From contig JAJKFL010000026.1 of assembly GCA_021186555.1 (NCBI GenBank), forward strand, positions 6,877,209 to 6,941,208: 64,000 nt of DNA, written 5' to 3'. The DNA is from Reticulitermes speratus. Lineage: Eukaryota > Arthropoda > Insecta > Blattodea > Rhinotermitidae. The number at the start of each line of letters is the position of its first letter. Position 1 is the first letter of the stretch. A program made the translations under genes and the position numbers. The notes below the pieces were generated by a model. It was not told the DNA's origin and did no database searches. It saw nothing but the letters and a program-made list of their open reading frames with translations. Below are positions 1-12,449 of the stretch, in pieces.

Positions 1-337
1 TTAAAATTTTTCCCGTTAAATTTGTGACTTAATTTCATACGGACGTTTATTTCATACACTTATATATTTTCACTCTTGCCTTGTCATTTTGTTAAGTAAA
101 CTGTGGTGACACACCGTGAAATTGTTTGGAGGGAACGACGTTGATATTTATAGAAATTCTCGCGTTTTTAGTAATAAAAACAAGTAGGCCCACGGCTGCT
201 GACTGAAGTCCGGAGAACATGTGGGTCGCTTGTCTGTCGAACTGCTGACACCAGACCACTTGGCACTACCGTACACAGCTACATACAAATGTCACTGTGA
301 CTTCTCGCGCTTAACTCTACGAAACTGACAGTAGCTC
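1..337. other. No recognisable feature
   Basis: AT-rich sequence with no credible coding region, repeat family or RNA gene that I can recognise. Confidence 0.6.
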
Positions 338-612
338 AGTTAACTAACTAACTAACTAACTAACTAACTCCATGGAGCACAGTCCTTCTTGAGAAGCTAA
401 CAGGTCGTCAGCTAGTCAAGAAATTCCCCGCGTTTTATGGAACTCGAAGGTTCATTACCGCACTCACAAGAGCCCGCCACCTGTCCCTATCCTGAGCCAT
501 ATCAATCCAGTTTATGCCCCCCCATCCCACTACTTGAAGATCCATTTTAAAATTATCCTCCAATCTAAGTCTGGGTCTTCCAAGTGGTCTCCTTCCCTCA
601 GGTCTCCCCATC
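338..612 (-). mobile_element. LINE-A (RTE-like) 3' end, 5'-truncated
   Basis: On the minus strand this encodes the C-terminal tail of the reverse-transcriptase polyprotein of a common arthropod RTE-like non-LTR element: a proline/arginine-rich stretch with [10 protein letters not shown], then [13 protein letters not shown] and a final MNLRVP. After the stop comes the LINE-A 3' UTR and a tail of GTTA units, seen on the plus strand as (TAAC)n at 338-369. The same end recurs at 32.9, 17.3, 49.0 and 27.1 kb, which defines the family. The copy is dead and 5'-truncated. Confidence 0.85.
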
Positions 613-709
613 AAAAACAGTAGCTCAGTTACACAGCGTAAATTTTCAGGATGAAACGTGAGGTCAAAGGACGTGAAAAGAAGCTTTCGTGACGTAATCG
701 AGAGTGTAT

Positions 710-800
710 AGCGATTTTTGTCTGGAGGAGCTGAGGAAAGCCACGAAGAAACCTCAGACATGATAGCTTATTACCGAGCTGAGATATGAACCAGGCAACT
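710..800 (-). mobile_element. SINE-E fragment
   Basis: A short stretch with the text 'ctgaggaaagccacgaaga' and 'gagatatgaaccaggcaa' matches better copies at 30.4 and 53.9 kb. The best of those has a tRNA-like head with a B-box. This copy is old and partial. Confidence 0.4.
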
Positions 801-884
801 TCCGAATAAAATTCTGGAATGTTATAGATACATCAACCCTCTGTGTTCGTTTGCAGCTTATGGTGGTAAAAATGGCAAAGTTGT

Positions 885-1395
885 CACTGTGTACGTCATG
901 GAAGCATATGGGGTAGTGGAGGTTTTTATTTTGTGGTGAAGGGCCCCGCAGCAGATGCTACGGACGCGCCGCAGCCTTGAGGCTTACGAGTATTGTGCAA
1001 CCCTGTTATGAAGATTAGTTTTTTTCCTTTCTCCTTGTAGTGGAGCACCGGTGGAAATAAATTGACATGGAAAAACCGAAGTACTCGGGGAAAAACCTGT
1101 CCCACTGCCACTTTGTTCACCACAAATCCCACATGGACTGACTAAACGCCTGAGCCATGGCACGGCCTAGTGGAGGTATAGCTCCACTTATTTTTAACCT
1201 CGTCAATAGACGGAGGTAAGTGGTCAGCTTCACTCCTCGGTCACTTTACCCTCTGAAGAAATAGCTCGCCCAGATCGGAGGATGGGTGGGGCCACAGAGC
1301 CGGTTTGGACTTTTTGAGGGACCATAAATCCCATACCTCAAATCCTCGTGCTTCCAGCCCCGTAACCCAGTCACTATATCTACTGAGCTATCGTG
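885..1395 (-). mobile_element. SINE-D copy split by a SINE-B insertion
   Basis: Old tRNA-derived SINE on the minus strand. It contains the family's 'gtggaggtatagctccact' block, the 'ggtaagtggtcag' block and a degraded head with 'tactgagctatcg' near 1385. It is interrupted at 914-1177 by a SINE-B, whose 10-bp target-site duplication (TAGTGGAGGT) lies exactly within the SINE-D text and rejoins it perfectly. Confidence 0.75.
924..1167 (-). mobile_element. SINE-B copy nested in SINE-D
   Basis: Minus-strand tRNA-derived SINE. It has the family body (tail 'ttgtggtgaagggcccc', 'gttgtgcaaccctg' type block, 'aaaaacctgtcccactgcca', 'caccacaaatcccacatgga') and the head 'gcctgagccatggcacggcc'. The target-site duplication TAGTGGAGGT flanks it at 914-923 and 1168-1177. 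The B-box segment of the head is missing, apparently a deletion between two AGTC words. Confidence 0.88.
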
Positions 1396-3127
1396 GTGTA
1401 ATATGTCGTAAGAACAGATACAGGAACAAACACCCGGGGTGCACCCTTGCAGACTTTGCTGCAGGTATACTGCTTATTATATGGCTGTGTATGTTTATAT
1501 TGATATAAAATGATCGTTTTGCTAGATTTTAATGACGTTTTAACTTTGAATATAGCTGCATGTTGTCAGGAAACGATAAAGAAGCTAAAAATAACAGAGC
1601 TCTTTAGGGAGATGCTTTCTGAAGAATATACTGCATAATGACCTAATAGGAAATACCCTTGACAGATCGTTAAATTTTGATTGGATGATAAAATGATAGG
1701 TATAAGTCTTTCATTTTAACAGCATAAACGCAACACACCGTTAAACATGCACTACATATTACATATTTTCCTGTTTCTTTGTACTTTTCACTATTATACA
1801 TTATTTATACATGCGATAAAATCACACGTGAAATATAATACAATTATGTTATCAGTTCCAATAAGCTTTATGGAATATGACGACGTCATGTCAATTAGCA
1901 GAGAGTTACGGACTTTTCGGGTGGCTTGGTGCTACAGTTTTGAGGATCTACATGGTCAGGTTCACGCCCCCCGCCGTTTTAATCCGGCAGAAGTTTCCGC
2001 CGTAATTATCGGCTACAGGATATATATAGGGCCCAGAGATACTCTCGAGACGTCGGCATAGATAAATATTTCTGTCGCTACCGGGAGTAGAATTGCGGTC
2101 GTCGAACGGGTAAACTAGTCGTTAGGCGAAATTTATAGAGCATATTGATAAAACATATATTGCTGAATGGCAATTAAATTCAGATCTGATCATTTGGGGA
2201 CGATAAACCGCTCGAACATTGAGTGGTTCAGACACTTGTTTATTTCCACCCTCTCCACTCCTCTATTACAGCTGTATGAAAAGCCATTAGAAGCTTGTCG
2301 ATAATTCAGCTCTTTGATATTATGTTCGTTTTTCATTGTTATCGAATTCACGAGCAATCCTTTATGCTTCCAGCACCGCACATTTTGTTTCAACGGTTCC
2401 ATTAATCGGCACCCAATTACACTTTCCAGTGTGTTAGTGTCTCCCCTACAATAACAGCAAACACAGAGACAATTTCTGTTGTGTTTCTGATTTCTACGGG
2501 AGAAACAAATTATACACAATTAAAGAGAAGCCTCGATGGAACTCCGACAAAGGCAGACAATTTGGTATTATTGTGTTTGTAATCGGTTCAGTCAGCAAAA
2601 TGAATAAGCTAAGGGCTGTAATACCGAGAAACTTGGTTTCTATATCCGCAAAAAGCAAGGGATTTTTCTTTCCTCTACAGGGTCCAGCAAGGTCCTGGGA
2701 CCCACACAGTTTCTTATCTGAGTGACGGGTCCTATTTACCTGTGAGTAAAGCGGCAGAGACCCGTAGCTCATCACTCACATCAAGAAAGTAGGCGGAGCT
2801 ATACCTTCACGTCCACATACACTTAAAGGCAAGACGCTTTAAATTCAGCACAGGAATAAGTTTACAATTTTCCTTTTGTATTTTTAGATGTGTGAATTTT
2901 AGAAAGCACTTGAATGAAGCCAGTAACAAGATCAGAATCAAGCTTTTAAGTTAAATAGAGAAATTGATTTCTTTGTGACACATAGAAGCCAGTTGGTTGC
3001 AACGTGATTGTTCATAGAAACGCTATCTAATAAATACTCCTATATTTACTTTTGATACGACTAGACATATACATATATATAGCTACCGTTCTCTACTTAC
3101 AATACAATGTACCGTGATATATAACGT
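1396..3127. other. No recognisable gene or repeat
   Basis: About 1.7 kb with only short chance reading frames. A TATATATA box followed by a G/C-rich stretch lies at about 2018-2060, but no coding sequence follows that I can recognise. Confidence 0.5.
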
Positions 3128-3136
3128 GCATGGGAA

Positions 3137-3699
3137 CATACAAGGAAAAGTAAAGCAAAGTTCACACCATAACTTTTTCTTAATGAAGGACCCCCGCACC
3201 ACAGCCTTAAGGCTTTTTGTGCAACCCTGTGATGATAATAGATGAGCAGTTTTTTACCAAGTTTTACAAGTAATGGAGCACCAGTGGAATGAAATTGACA
3301 GGGGAAAACCGACAACTCGGAGAAAAACCTGTCCCAGTGCCATTTTGTCCACCACAAATCTCACATGGACTTGATCTGGGACCGAACCCGGGCCTCCGCG
3401 GTGAGAGGCCGGCGACTAACCGCCTGAGCTATGGCACGGCCACCCCATAACTTATCACGAAGGCACGGACGGGGGGTAGACGTATAGCTCTACTCTTTCT
3501 TTAACCTCGGCGCTGGACGAGGGTGGATGGTTAACGCCACGCCCCGGTCGCTTTACCCCCGGTAATGACCCGATACCCATTGTACAGGAGGCTGGGTGGG
3601 CCTGGACGGGTGAGGAATATCTCGTCACCACCGAGATTCGATCCCCGGACCGTCCAGCCCGTAGCGAGTCGCTATACCGACTGAGCTATCGCGGCCCAC
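3137..3699 (-). mobile_element. SINE-C copy split by a SINE-B insertion
   Basis: Minus-strand tRNA-derived SINE. The head near 3640-3698 reads (minus) 'gatagctcagtcggtatagc' with a B-box of the type GGGGATCGAATC. The body has 'accgggcctgg', 'ggtacc'-like and 'gtagagctat' blocks. GCATGGGAA at 3128-3136 and 3700-3708 is the outer target-site duplication. A SINE-B occupies 3172-3444. Confidence 0.82.
3172..3444 (-). mobile_element. SINE-B, near full length, nested in SINE-C
   Basis: Minus-strand SINE-B with complete tRNA-like head (A-box-like 'tggctcaggcggttagtcgc', B-box 'ggttcggtccc' type) and complete body ending in an A-rich tail. CCATAACTT at 3163-3171 and 3445-3453 is its target-site duplication. 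Confidence 0.88.
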
Positions 3700-3708
3700 G
3701 CATGGGAA

Positions 3709-3994
3709 GATGCAGTAAGGTAAATGTGAGACCATTACTAATAAGGAATGTGTGAAAAAGCGAGCAACTTAATTATAAGATTTATATCTAAAATAAGTAT
3801 TTATTATAAAATCAGTAGCCTGGTGCTACATTAAAGATAATTTTTATAACTGTTTCCGCGAAATAACTTAGGACCCTTGATTGAAAGACCATTTTATGAC
3901 AAAGACTGACACTGGACAGAATACGAAACCAATTCAATAACTTACAATTTTTAGAAGTTATCTCCTTGGTCCTTCCAAAATATTCGCCAAAAAA
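3709..3994. other. No recognisable feature
   Basis: AT-rich unique-looking DNA; nothing recognised. Confidence 0.5.
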
Positions 3995-4157
3995 AATTGT
4001 ATGGCAAATCCCGCACGCCAAGTCGTCCGGGCGACCAAAGTTTGTGCGCTCGCTTCTAATATTTGTGGGTCCTCAGTATGCAACTTCTTTCACGTGACAC
4101 TTTTTGCGCCTAGAATTTTGAGGTTGTTCCTACATGTAAAGTTCATGCACCCCTGTC
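3995..4157 (+). mobile_element. Possible hAT-like non-autonomous repeat
   Basis: It shares several blocks in order with the reverse complement of 27193-27356: 'caagtcg.c..ggcga', 'cttcatgtcac'-like, 'ctagaattttgaggt' and a terminal 'catgcacccctg'. The end CAGGGGTGCA resembles hAT terminal repeats. The left end is degraded here and no 8-bp duplication was found. Confidence 0.4.
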
Positions 4158-5164
4158 TTATGGAGACGACGTTTTTAAACTCCACGCTCAAACGGACAAC
4201 TACAGAATCACTACACGTCGTGTGTCCGGATTTGTTTATTCAACATACTCGCAGCTACTCTCCATATCTGAAGGCCCTCCCCCCCAAAACCTCAGCCCAT
4301 AATCTTAAAACGCACTCAGCCGTGGCGAGAATAGACTGAATTTAACATCGGAAATATGGTTACTCAAACTGTGATCCTCGTACCCCTTAGAGTAACAAAG
4401 TATTGGTAAGGTGTACCAGAATTACTTATCTTTATTTTTCACCAGTCCTGTTACACTCGTCTGTGTCTTTTATGTCCACACTAAATGTACTCAGAATAAC
4501 CCTGTATATACGGCAGATATGGCGCTGATTATTGCTTTTTTTACATTCTAAAAAGCAATTAAAATTTTAATTTGTGGTTGTTAGCAGGAGTGTGGAAATA
4601 TAGAGGAATTAGACAGAAAATGAAGGAAGACGCACTTTGTGTTTAGGTGAAGAGGATGTGAAGCCCATTTTGCTGAGCTGTTCAGAAACTGTAAAGGATG
4701 AAATAAATTTTTAAATAAAAAATGGCTGAATTTTAATGAGGTAGCTTATCAGAAAATATTAAGAGGTATTAAGAAAAATCTGGTCATAGATTTAATTATA
4801 TATTTAGACAAAGTTTAATGTAAGTGGTTTAATAAGATAAATTAATTGTAAACAACATAGGTATTTAATGGAGGACTACCACCGTGACATTTCGGGGTTA
4901 ATCGCGTAGTAATATCAAGAAACTTAGTATGGACGGAAATCAACAAATTATTATTATTATTATTATAAGTGTAAAATTTCCATCTTTTTGACAATACAGC
5001 AAGATATTCTGCCACTGCTTCAGGGGGCACCAAACATAAAATTTGGGAACAGGGTTATACTCGTACGCTGCTTGTATCCACCCCTCTCTCACCCTATTGG
5101 CTGTCATCACATCGCACGTTTCGCTACCCCGCCGTGCTTGCCAGAATCTATGTTATAGGCTTTC
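4158..5164. other. No recognisable gene; short (TTA)n
   Basis: AT-rich DNA containing a short (TTA) run at about 4948-4966. No coding signal or recognised repeat otherwise. Confidence 0.5.
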
Positions 5165-5313
5165 TTTCCTACTCGGACTCTTGACCCGTGAGGATGAGAC
5201 CGATACGTTGTCCCGAAACGTCGGTAAATAATTACCACACGACGCCGTGTAATACCCCAGAAGACCGCAGATTTCATCAACATCGCGGCGGAAGCCTGAA
5301 ATCAAGGTTAACA
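5165..5313 (+). repeat. Fold-back family, single arm
   Basis: It carries the family core 'gtgaggatgagac...gtcccgaaacgtcggt' followed by 'aattaccacacgacgccg', 'aataccccagaagaccgcag' and 'gcggaagcctgaaatcaagg'. The same ordered blocks occur at 18.6, 20.8, 26.4 and 58.1 kb. Here only one orientation is present. Confidence 0.8.
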
Positions 5314-6987
5314 CAGGGTTGTCCTTCTCTTCGCCAAGAAGTCATTTGGGGATAATATTTACATTAACAGATTTAAAATTTTAAATAATATGAAATTAAA
5401 CTCTCAACTCCAAAGAGTGTCGTTAAATAAATCACAAATAACTAAGCAAATGAACGTTATTCTCCAGCCTATAATTAGGTCAGTGATAGAAACTCCATGT
5501 CTCAGATCGCACGATCCAATACCCACATTTGAACACCGTTGTAATACGTCATATGGCGAAAACAAGATGCTCCAAAGTTAATGAATTCGTTAACATTTTA
5601 AGCAAACAAATAGGTAAGCAGAAACAGCACTATTTCGTCAGTACATGCAATTAACGCCGGTCGGTTTTCATAGGGTCTATGTCACTCACTCTTCCTGTGT
5701 TACTGCAAACTGTTTGGATAAGGAAAAGGGACATTTATACTGCATGCGGGCTGCAAAATATGGGGGTTCTGGCGCCAGATAAACAGCGAGGGGGAAAAAA
5801 TGCTAGTACAATGGCAAACGGCATCAGCAAAGTCTGAATAATTGGCTGTAAATATTATTGCACTGGCCTTGAAAGAAGCGTCCCAAAACACCAAAACGCA
5901 AATTTTCATTATCGTGTTTATCTGCAGCGTGAAAACAAAGTGGATGTTCCGATATGAAACATGAATGATCAAAAGCGTTTTCAATTTCCGTATGTCCTCG
6001 TGCACATTTATTAAATATGTTTCCTCCCTTTTTATCCATATCACTCTCTATAGATCCAACATGCAGTTACAAAATTTTAAGAGAAAAAAAATATTTTTCC
6101 ACTTACTTGTCGGTACCTTTGATGTACCACAATATAATTTTTCCTTGTTCACATACACACATAATAATAAAAAAAACAGATATTACAAAGTTACAATAAT
6201 ACATTTTACATATGTAAACGATGAGGTGGATATATATCTTCATTGACAACAAATTAATTAAAACCCGTTAGAGATGAATGTCAACAAAACAGATTTTAAT
6301 TTCCTTTCGTAATTGCATAAATTCTGCCTCCTTTATTTACAGAATTCAAATTAGCAGCGCGCTGTCTCGACACTGGAAACTTCCTGACTCAGATTAGCAC
6401 TGACATGACTGATTCATCACTGGTGAAACACGCAGCACATATGAAGAAGTTGTTACAAAACGTGTTTGGGCACCTTACGAGAAAGAACCGCGAAGAAACA
6501 AACAGCTCCATGGAGTCTACCAAATCATTCATTTAGACACGGACGTATAATCCCAACAATTCTAACATTCAGGAATTAAGAGCACCACATAAATCTGTTT
6601 ATTTCCAACTGCATCGGCCTTAATCAGACAAAACAGCAGTAGAATATATCCTATTGTTTCCGTTTTTGAAATCAAGTCCAGATCAAAGAGACAATTTTAT
6701 ACCTGACAGGGCGTAACTTTACTCACTGCTCAAAATACAGTTACCGTTTTACTCTTCTAAGAAAAGCGAAGAGAAGATGGAATCAAAGTAATGTACCTTC
6801 ACCCAGGGGACTGTCCAGGTCCGAGACACGACTGATTAGGTTACCATGGTCTTAACATCTCTATCCGTACGCACAGAAGGCTGCTGTGTCCAGAAATAAA
6901 TTATGGAGCAAAACGAATTTATTATTTATTCCATGCTGTAGGTAGCTAAGAACACCGTAACAATGCGAACCCAGAGGATGCTAGAAA
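5314..6987. other. No recognisable feature
   Basis: AT-rich DNA without credible coding sequence or identified repeats. Confidence 0.5.
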
Positions 6988-7020
6988 ATAGACTGACTTA
7001 GGTAGCCTAAGTCAGTCTAT
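6988..7020. repeat. Perfect 15-bp hairpin
   Basis: Arms at 6988-7002 and 7006-7020 are perfect inverted complements (atagactgacttagg) around a 3-nt loop. No run of T follows, and terminators of this kind are not expected in a eukaryote. Confidence 0.9.
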
Positions 7021-7099
7021 CATAATCTAATGTGGCAGATAAGTGCATTGGATTTAAGCTCCACATATAAAGTTTTAACAGCCTTCATTAGAACCAATG

Positions 7100-7425
7100 A
7101 CAACATGATTAAACGGGTTGGACGAGCCGGGGTTCGAATCTCGGTAGGGACAAGAGGGGTTTCTCTTATCGCGATCATCCAAACAGGCTCTGAGGCCAAT
7201 ACAGCCTCCCATTCAATGGGTACAGGGGTCCTTTGCAGGGTGAAAAGCGGCCGGGACGTGATGTTGATCACTCACCTCCTACCGCAGAGGTTAAAAATGA
7301 GTGGAGCTATAACTCTACTCCCTCTATGCACCTTCACGGTGTGGACAGGGAAATTTCACCTTTCACTTTTAGCGGGACTCTTTCACACAACGGGGTGGTG
7401 GCTGCATTTGCTACGGAGGAAGACG
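7100..7425 (+). mobile_element. SINE-D copy
   Basis: Plus-strand old SINE: head remnant with 'gccggggttcgaatctcgg' (B-box), then 'gggacaagaggggtttctc', 'cccattcaatgggtac', 'aaaatgagtggagctataac' and 'atgcaccttcacggtgtg'. The order matches copies at 10.4, 38.6 and 29.0 kb. Confidence 0.8.
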
Positions 7426-7754
7426 GAGGTAAAAGCTGAGGCACTGTATGATATTACACATGAAGTTAGCTGTTACAGTGCTGCTGCTCGTAGCTGTAGT
7501 TGACACATATGTCTGTACTGCACGCACAATACAAATACCCCAGCCATCTTCATCACTGTGTCCATCGAAAACAAACATCAGACACACGAAAGTCCACTCC
7601 AGCACGTTCTATCTATCTGCATCTCTGTTGATATCGCCTTCCTGTAAGTTCTCAGCACGTAGTACACAATTTACTTATACAAAAGCCCGTATATCGCGCA
7701 TTTCTCAAGAGCCAAAACTTTTAAAACCGGAAATTTTGAACGTAATACCCTCCA
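7426..7754. other. No recognisable feature
   Basis: Unique-looking DNA between a SINE-D and the minisatellite. The short open frames here look like chance. Confidence 0.45.
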
Positions 7755-8935
7755 CCGTGTGCCCATGTAGGATTACACTGTCAGCAGTCAACAGGGATCC
7801 ACTCCACTGTGTCCATATAGGATTACACTGTCAGCAGTCAACAGGGATCCACTCCACTGTGTCCATATAGGATTATACTGACAGTGGTCAAGAGGGATTC
7901 ACTCCACTGTGTCCATATAGGATTATACTGACAGTGGTCAAGAGGGATTCACTCCACTGTGTCCATATAGGATTATACTGACAGTGGTCAAGAGGGATTC
8001 ACTCCACTGTGTCCATATAGAATTATCCTGACAGTGGTCAAGAGGGATTTATTCCACTGTTTGTTCATATAGGATTATACTGACAGTGGTCAAGAGGGAT
8101 TCACTCCACTGTGTCCATATAGGATTATACTGACAGTGGTCAAGAGGGACTCACTCCACTGTGTGTCCATATAGGATTATACTGACAGTGGTCAAGAGGG
8201 ATTCACTCCACTGTGTCCATATAGAATTATCCTGACAGTGGTCAAGAGGGATTTATTCCACTGTTTGTTCATATAGGATTATACTGACAGTGGTCAAGAG
8301 AGATTCACTCCACTGTGTCCATATAGGATTATACTGACAGTGGTCAAGAGGGATTCCCTCCACTGTGTGTCGATATAGGATTATACTTACAGTGGTAAAG
8401 AGGGATTCACTCCACTGAGTCCATATAGGATTATACTGACAGTGGTCAAGAAGGATTCACACCACTGTGTGTCCATATAGGATTATCCTGACAGTGGTCA
8501 AGAGGGATTCACACCACTGTGTGTCCATATAGGATTATACTGACAGTGGTCAAGAGGGATTCACACCACTGTGTGTCCATATAGGATTATACTGACAGTG
8601 GTCAAGAGGGATTCACTCCACTGTGTGTCCATATAGGATTATACTGACAGCGATCAAAAGGGATTCACACCACTGTGTGTCCATATAGGATTATACTGAC
8701 AGTGGTCAAGAGGGATTCACTCCACTGTGTGTCCATATAGGATTATACTCACAGTGGTCAAGAGGGATTCACTCCACTGTGTGTCCATATAGGATTATAC
8801 TGACAGCGATCAAGAGGGATTCACACCACTGTGTCCATATAGGATTATACTGACAGTGGTCAAGAGGGATTCACTCCACTGTGTGTCCATATAGGATTAT
8901 AACCACTGTGTGTCCGTGCAAAATAACAAAGACAG
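7755..8935. repeat. ~50-bp minisatellite, about 23 copies
   Basis: Head-to-tail repeats of a 50-52-bp unit containing 'ccatataggattatactgac', 'agtggtcaagagggattcac' and 'ccactgtgtgtcc'. Unit length varies by 2 bp through 'gtgtcc' versus 'gtgtgtcc'. Variants such as 'agaattatcc' and 'tttattccactgtttgttc' recur at spaced intervals, which suggests duplication of multi-unit blocks. Confidence 0.95.
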
Positions 8936-9884
8936 TGGTAAGCAGGGTCATCGTAGTGTGTCGTGTTTGCTGGCAACTGAATCCAGTTCATAACTTCTGT
9001 GCGGACACTTGTTCATTTTAACGAGCTGTAGCAACTCTGTGACAGTTTGTAAGCCTCAAACTTTTGACTCTTGCTGGCACGAAACTTCAACTCAAACATT
9101 CTGTCGCCATTATGGGCCTTTCAGAACAGAGGACTTACCAAAAACAACATTATTTTGGCACAATACAGAGTTACAGTTTACAAAAGACTTAATTTCTACT
9201 AAGTAATTCCTCGTTTCAGGTTCGGTGCAGCAGAGTAAGGATTCGGTCTTATTGATTAAGGAGATACCACGTGATTTCTGTTAAAGTGTCTGAAGTGGAG
9301 TTATACAATACCGGTAAATGCATCGACCGACTAGGAAGTTTCCTCTTAATGCGACGTAGGTCTTGATTAAAAATTGTTGCACTGTCATAGACACGTGTCT
9401 TACTGTTTGCATATTTATCAGTTCAGCAAGTTAAAATATCTTATATTCCTTCATGTAAATACGTTTATATCGGTTCAAGGTGACAGTAGAGAAGTTTGAA
9501 GTTTATCTTAGTATGGGTTGCATTGTGGGTAACACTCTCGTAATTTTTATTAATTCCTTTGTATTTGTTTGAAGAACTTCCTTACACTATTCAGACAAGA
9601 ACCAAAAAACAAACCCAAAAGGATCCTCATGTAAACATTTCTGTAATTTTGATACGACTCCACGTTTGTACCACGAAGCCAGGGGTGGATGACAGATTAC
9701 ATAGAATTTAGTAAGACAGTGGTAACCAGCACCCCTCTGATATGGAACATTCGCGGTCTGGGCCGTTAAATAGGTCCAGGATCCATTGGCGTGAATGTGG
9801 AGTGGCCCCTTCTCATGGACTGCTACCTTGACGTGTGTGGCTTGTGTGGCTCTCGAATTTGAAGAGACCAGACTAAGGTACAAA
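8936..9884. other. No recognisable feature
   Basis: No coding potential or repeat recognised in this stretch. Confidence 0.45.
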
Positions 9885-10163
9885 ATTTCTCCCTTGAACA
9901 TGCCATGAAGGCCCAGAGGGGGAGTAGAGGTATAGTTCCACTCTTTCTTTAACCCTGTCATTAGATGAGGGTGGGTGGTCAACTCCACGCCCCGGCCGCT
10001 TTACCCTCGGGAAAGAGACCCGGTACCCATTGTATAGGAGGCTGGGTGAGCCCCAGGGCCGGTCTGGACGGGTGAGGAAAACCTCGCCCCCACCGGGATT
10101 CGATCACCGGATCGTTCAGCCCGTAGCGAGTAGCTATACCGACTGAGCTATCCCGACCCACTA
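9885..10163 (-). mobile_element. SINE-C copy
   Basis: Minus-strand SINE-C, near full length: head (minus) 'gggatagctcagtcggtata' with a B-box 'gatcgaatccc', then 'gaccggccctggggctcacc', 'ctctttcccgagggtaaagc' and tail-side 'gccttcatggc'. No clear target-site duplication was seen. Confidence 0.85.
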
Positions 10164-10341
10164 GAGACTAAACTAAGACAGTCTAAAAAATGATAGGCGT
10201 AGGGTAAATTAAAGAGGCCTCAGGATTCCCTTGGGTGTGTCTTGACTTTTTCTTTTCGCTCTGTTGAATTCTAAGTCCATACTGTCTTCCACCCTTTCTA
10301 AGTACTTCATTTTAAAAACTCTTCCTAAATCTAACTGCAGC

Positions 10342-10640
10342 CTGGATCTCTCAGTCTGTATATTGATTAGACAATGGGTCCGACGCTGAAGAAACGTGGG
10401 TCGATTTCCGGCAAGGGTAAAATATTTTTTTTTTTTCCAAAACGGCCAAGTGTCTTTCGGGGCCCACAAAGCCTCTTATTAAATGGGAACTGGAACCTTT
10501 CCCCCGAAAGTAAAGCGGAATGGGGCGCAATGTTAAACATGTCCGTCTAGTGCCGAAGTTAAGAATTAGTGGAGATACACCTCCTCTTCTGTATGCTCTC
10601 ACGGCGTGCACAGGGACAATGTTACATTTACCTTACGTAT
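10342..10640 (+). mobile_element. SINE-D copy, degraded
   Basis: Plus-strand old SINE-D: degraded head with 'gtgggtcgatttccggc', a T-rich stretch, then 'taaatgggaactggaac', 'cgaaagtaaagcggaa', 'agtgccgaagttaagaatta' and 'tgctctcacggcgtgcac'. Confidence 0.65.
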
Positions 10641-12449
10641 AGCTAGACCAGGGCTCATTAAATGAGGCTGAGGGGTATTACATGTGTCAAAGAGAGAGAC
10701 AGACCTATAAGTAGCAACGATGCGACACTCTACATATACAGTCAACTGTCATTAATTTGCATGGAAAGCGCGGTAGTAGTGGAGCTCTGCCTCCAAAGCC
10801 TGTCCTGCATTTCGTGTTGTTTCTAACTAGTGAGAAATGTAATATCGTATACAGTAGGTTTACTATGTCTAAACAATTTGAATATGTATTCATTTCGTGT
10901 CTTGAAACGTATCACTACGGCGAGGTTGCGAATATGTTTTAATTGCATGGTACTGCAAGGTTCCACGTCAAAATTAGTCCTGTTAGCCAATTAATGCGTA
11001 ACTAGAAATGTAACAAGCTTTGCGTTTCATTTTCTGCGTTAGATTAGATAGTAAATAAACAATGAGAATCAGACGCAGACTTCGATGAGTTTAACATAAT
11101 TTGCTTGTTAAACAAAAAAAGATCACGATGTGATTTTTAGGATTTTTAGTGGAATGAACCAGATCGAAATTTTCTGTTGTTAAATATGGTAAATGACACG
11201 TGAAATAGGTGTTTCCTCACGTGTAGTATGACTTATATAAGTTACATTTAGAAATAAATCACAAAACCTTTGTGAAAAATTGTCTGCCTTATTATGAGTA
11301 CAACAGGCAGTCAAGTAAATGTTAAATACATCAGTAGAAAATTAAAATATGTATGTGAATGTTGGTAAATAATCTTATATGAATGTTGACAAACAATCAA
11401 CCACAGTGTAACCCTGCGTGGTATTTCTTAAACTGTGGTATCTGTGAAGATAAGCAGGATGTGTCTTCACTTTATGAAAACAAACAAATTCACCCACCGT
11501 ATTTACAAATGCCTGATGCTGGTCTCGAAATAGCGACAGTTAAATCCATTCCTCACCTTCATGCTATATTTATCTACATTAAGGTATACGATTATCCTAC
11601 AACTGACGCCATTTTTTCCCCCCAAAAAGGGGTTATCCTAATCCTTCAGACAAAAATTTGTATGAAAAACAAGTAGTAACACGTGAAAATCACCACTTTC
11701 AGGTACTTAATATACCAAAAGTCGTCAAAATTCCTACTATAATCAACTTAAAATTTTAAGCCCATTGACAGGGCTTAGCCTCATTAAAAAATCTACAGCA
11801 GACTCCGTTTTAATATTGTCTTCTAAACTCCTTTTCATTGGACGGCCAATTCAAGACGTTCTTCGCGGTACAGAATTATTAAACTACAAATATTGGTATA
11901 AACATTTCATATACTTTATTATGGATCATCCTTAAAAATTAATCGACAGTGTGAAAGGATTTTGTAGTTCAGCATCCTCTCAATGCTGCTTTAAATTCTG
12001 TCTTTATATTCCTAAGACTCGTGAAACTACGTAGTAAATTGATGAAAATTTTGATGCCAACATAAAACGCAATTTTATGACAACACAGAAGGTTGGCATT
12101 TAACAGCCGACACGGCTTGACTTATCAGAAGAAACTTGAAACCTCAGCAACACCGCTGTGACAACCTCAAATCTCGCACAAAGTACGAACCGATCACGCA
12201 GAGTACGAAAATAAAACGTGTTGCGTAATGGGGTTTTAAATCATACATAATAACACAGTGTAACACAGCGTTGTTCATTTCCTAGCAATGCCAGGGTGAC
12301 CAACACAATTACAAATACACCGCTTTAGACTTCATTATTCTCTTGCTAAGCATGCTGAAATTAGCACGACGCATACAGAGACGAATTGTATTCATGTGTG
12401 CCTTGTGTGGGAGATACCGTTATCAGCAGGTGAAGACTGCTGTCTGTTG
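10641..12449. other. No recognisable gene or repeat
   Basis: About 1.8 kb of AT-rich DNA. Reading frames are short and show no recognised domain. Confidence 0.45.

Noticed and set aside
2010..2060. TATA box followed by G/C-rich DNA
   Set aside because: No exon or initiator-supported gene nearby; a single TATATATA in AT-rich DNA is weak evidence.
7755..8935. CRISPR-like array
   Set aside because: Units are contiguous and degenerate, without unique spacers, in an animal genome. It is a minisatellite.
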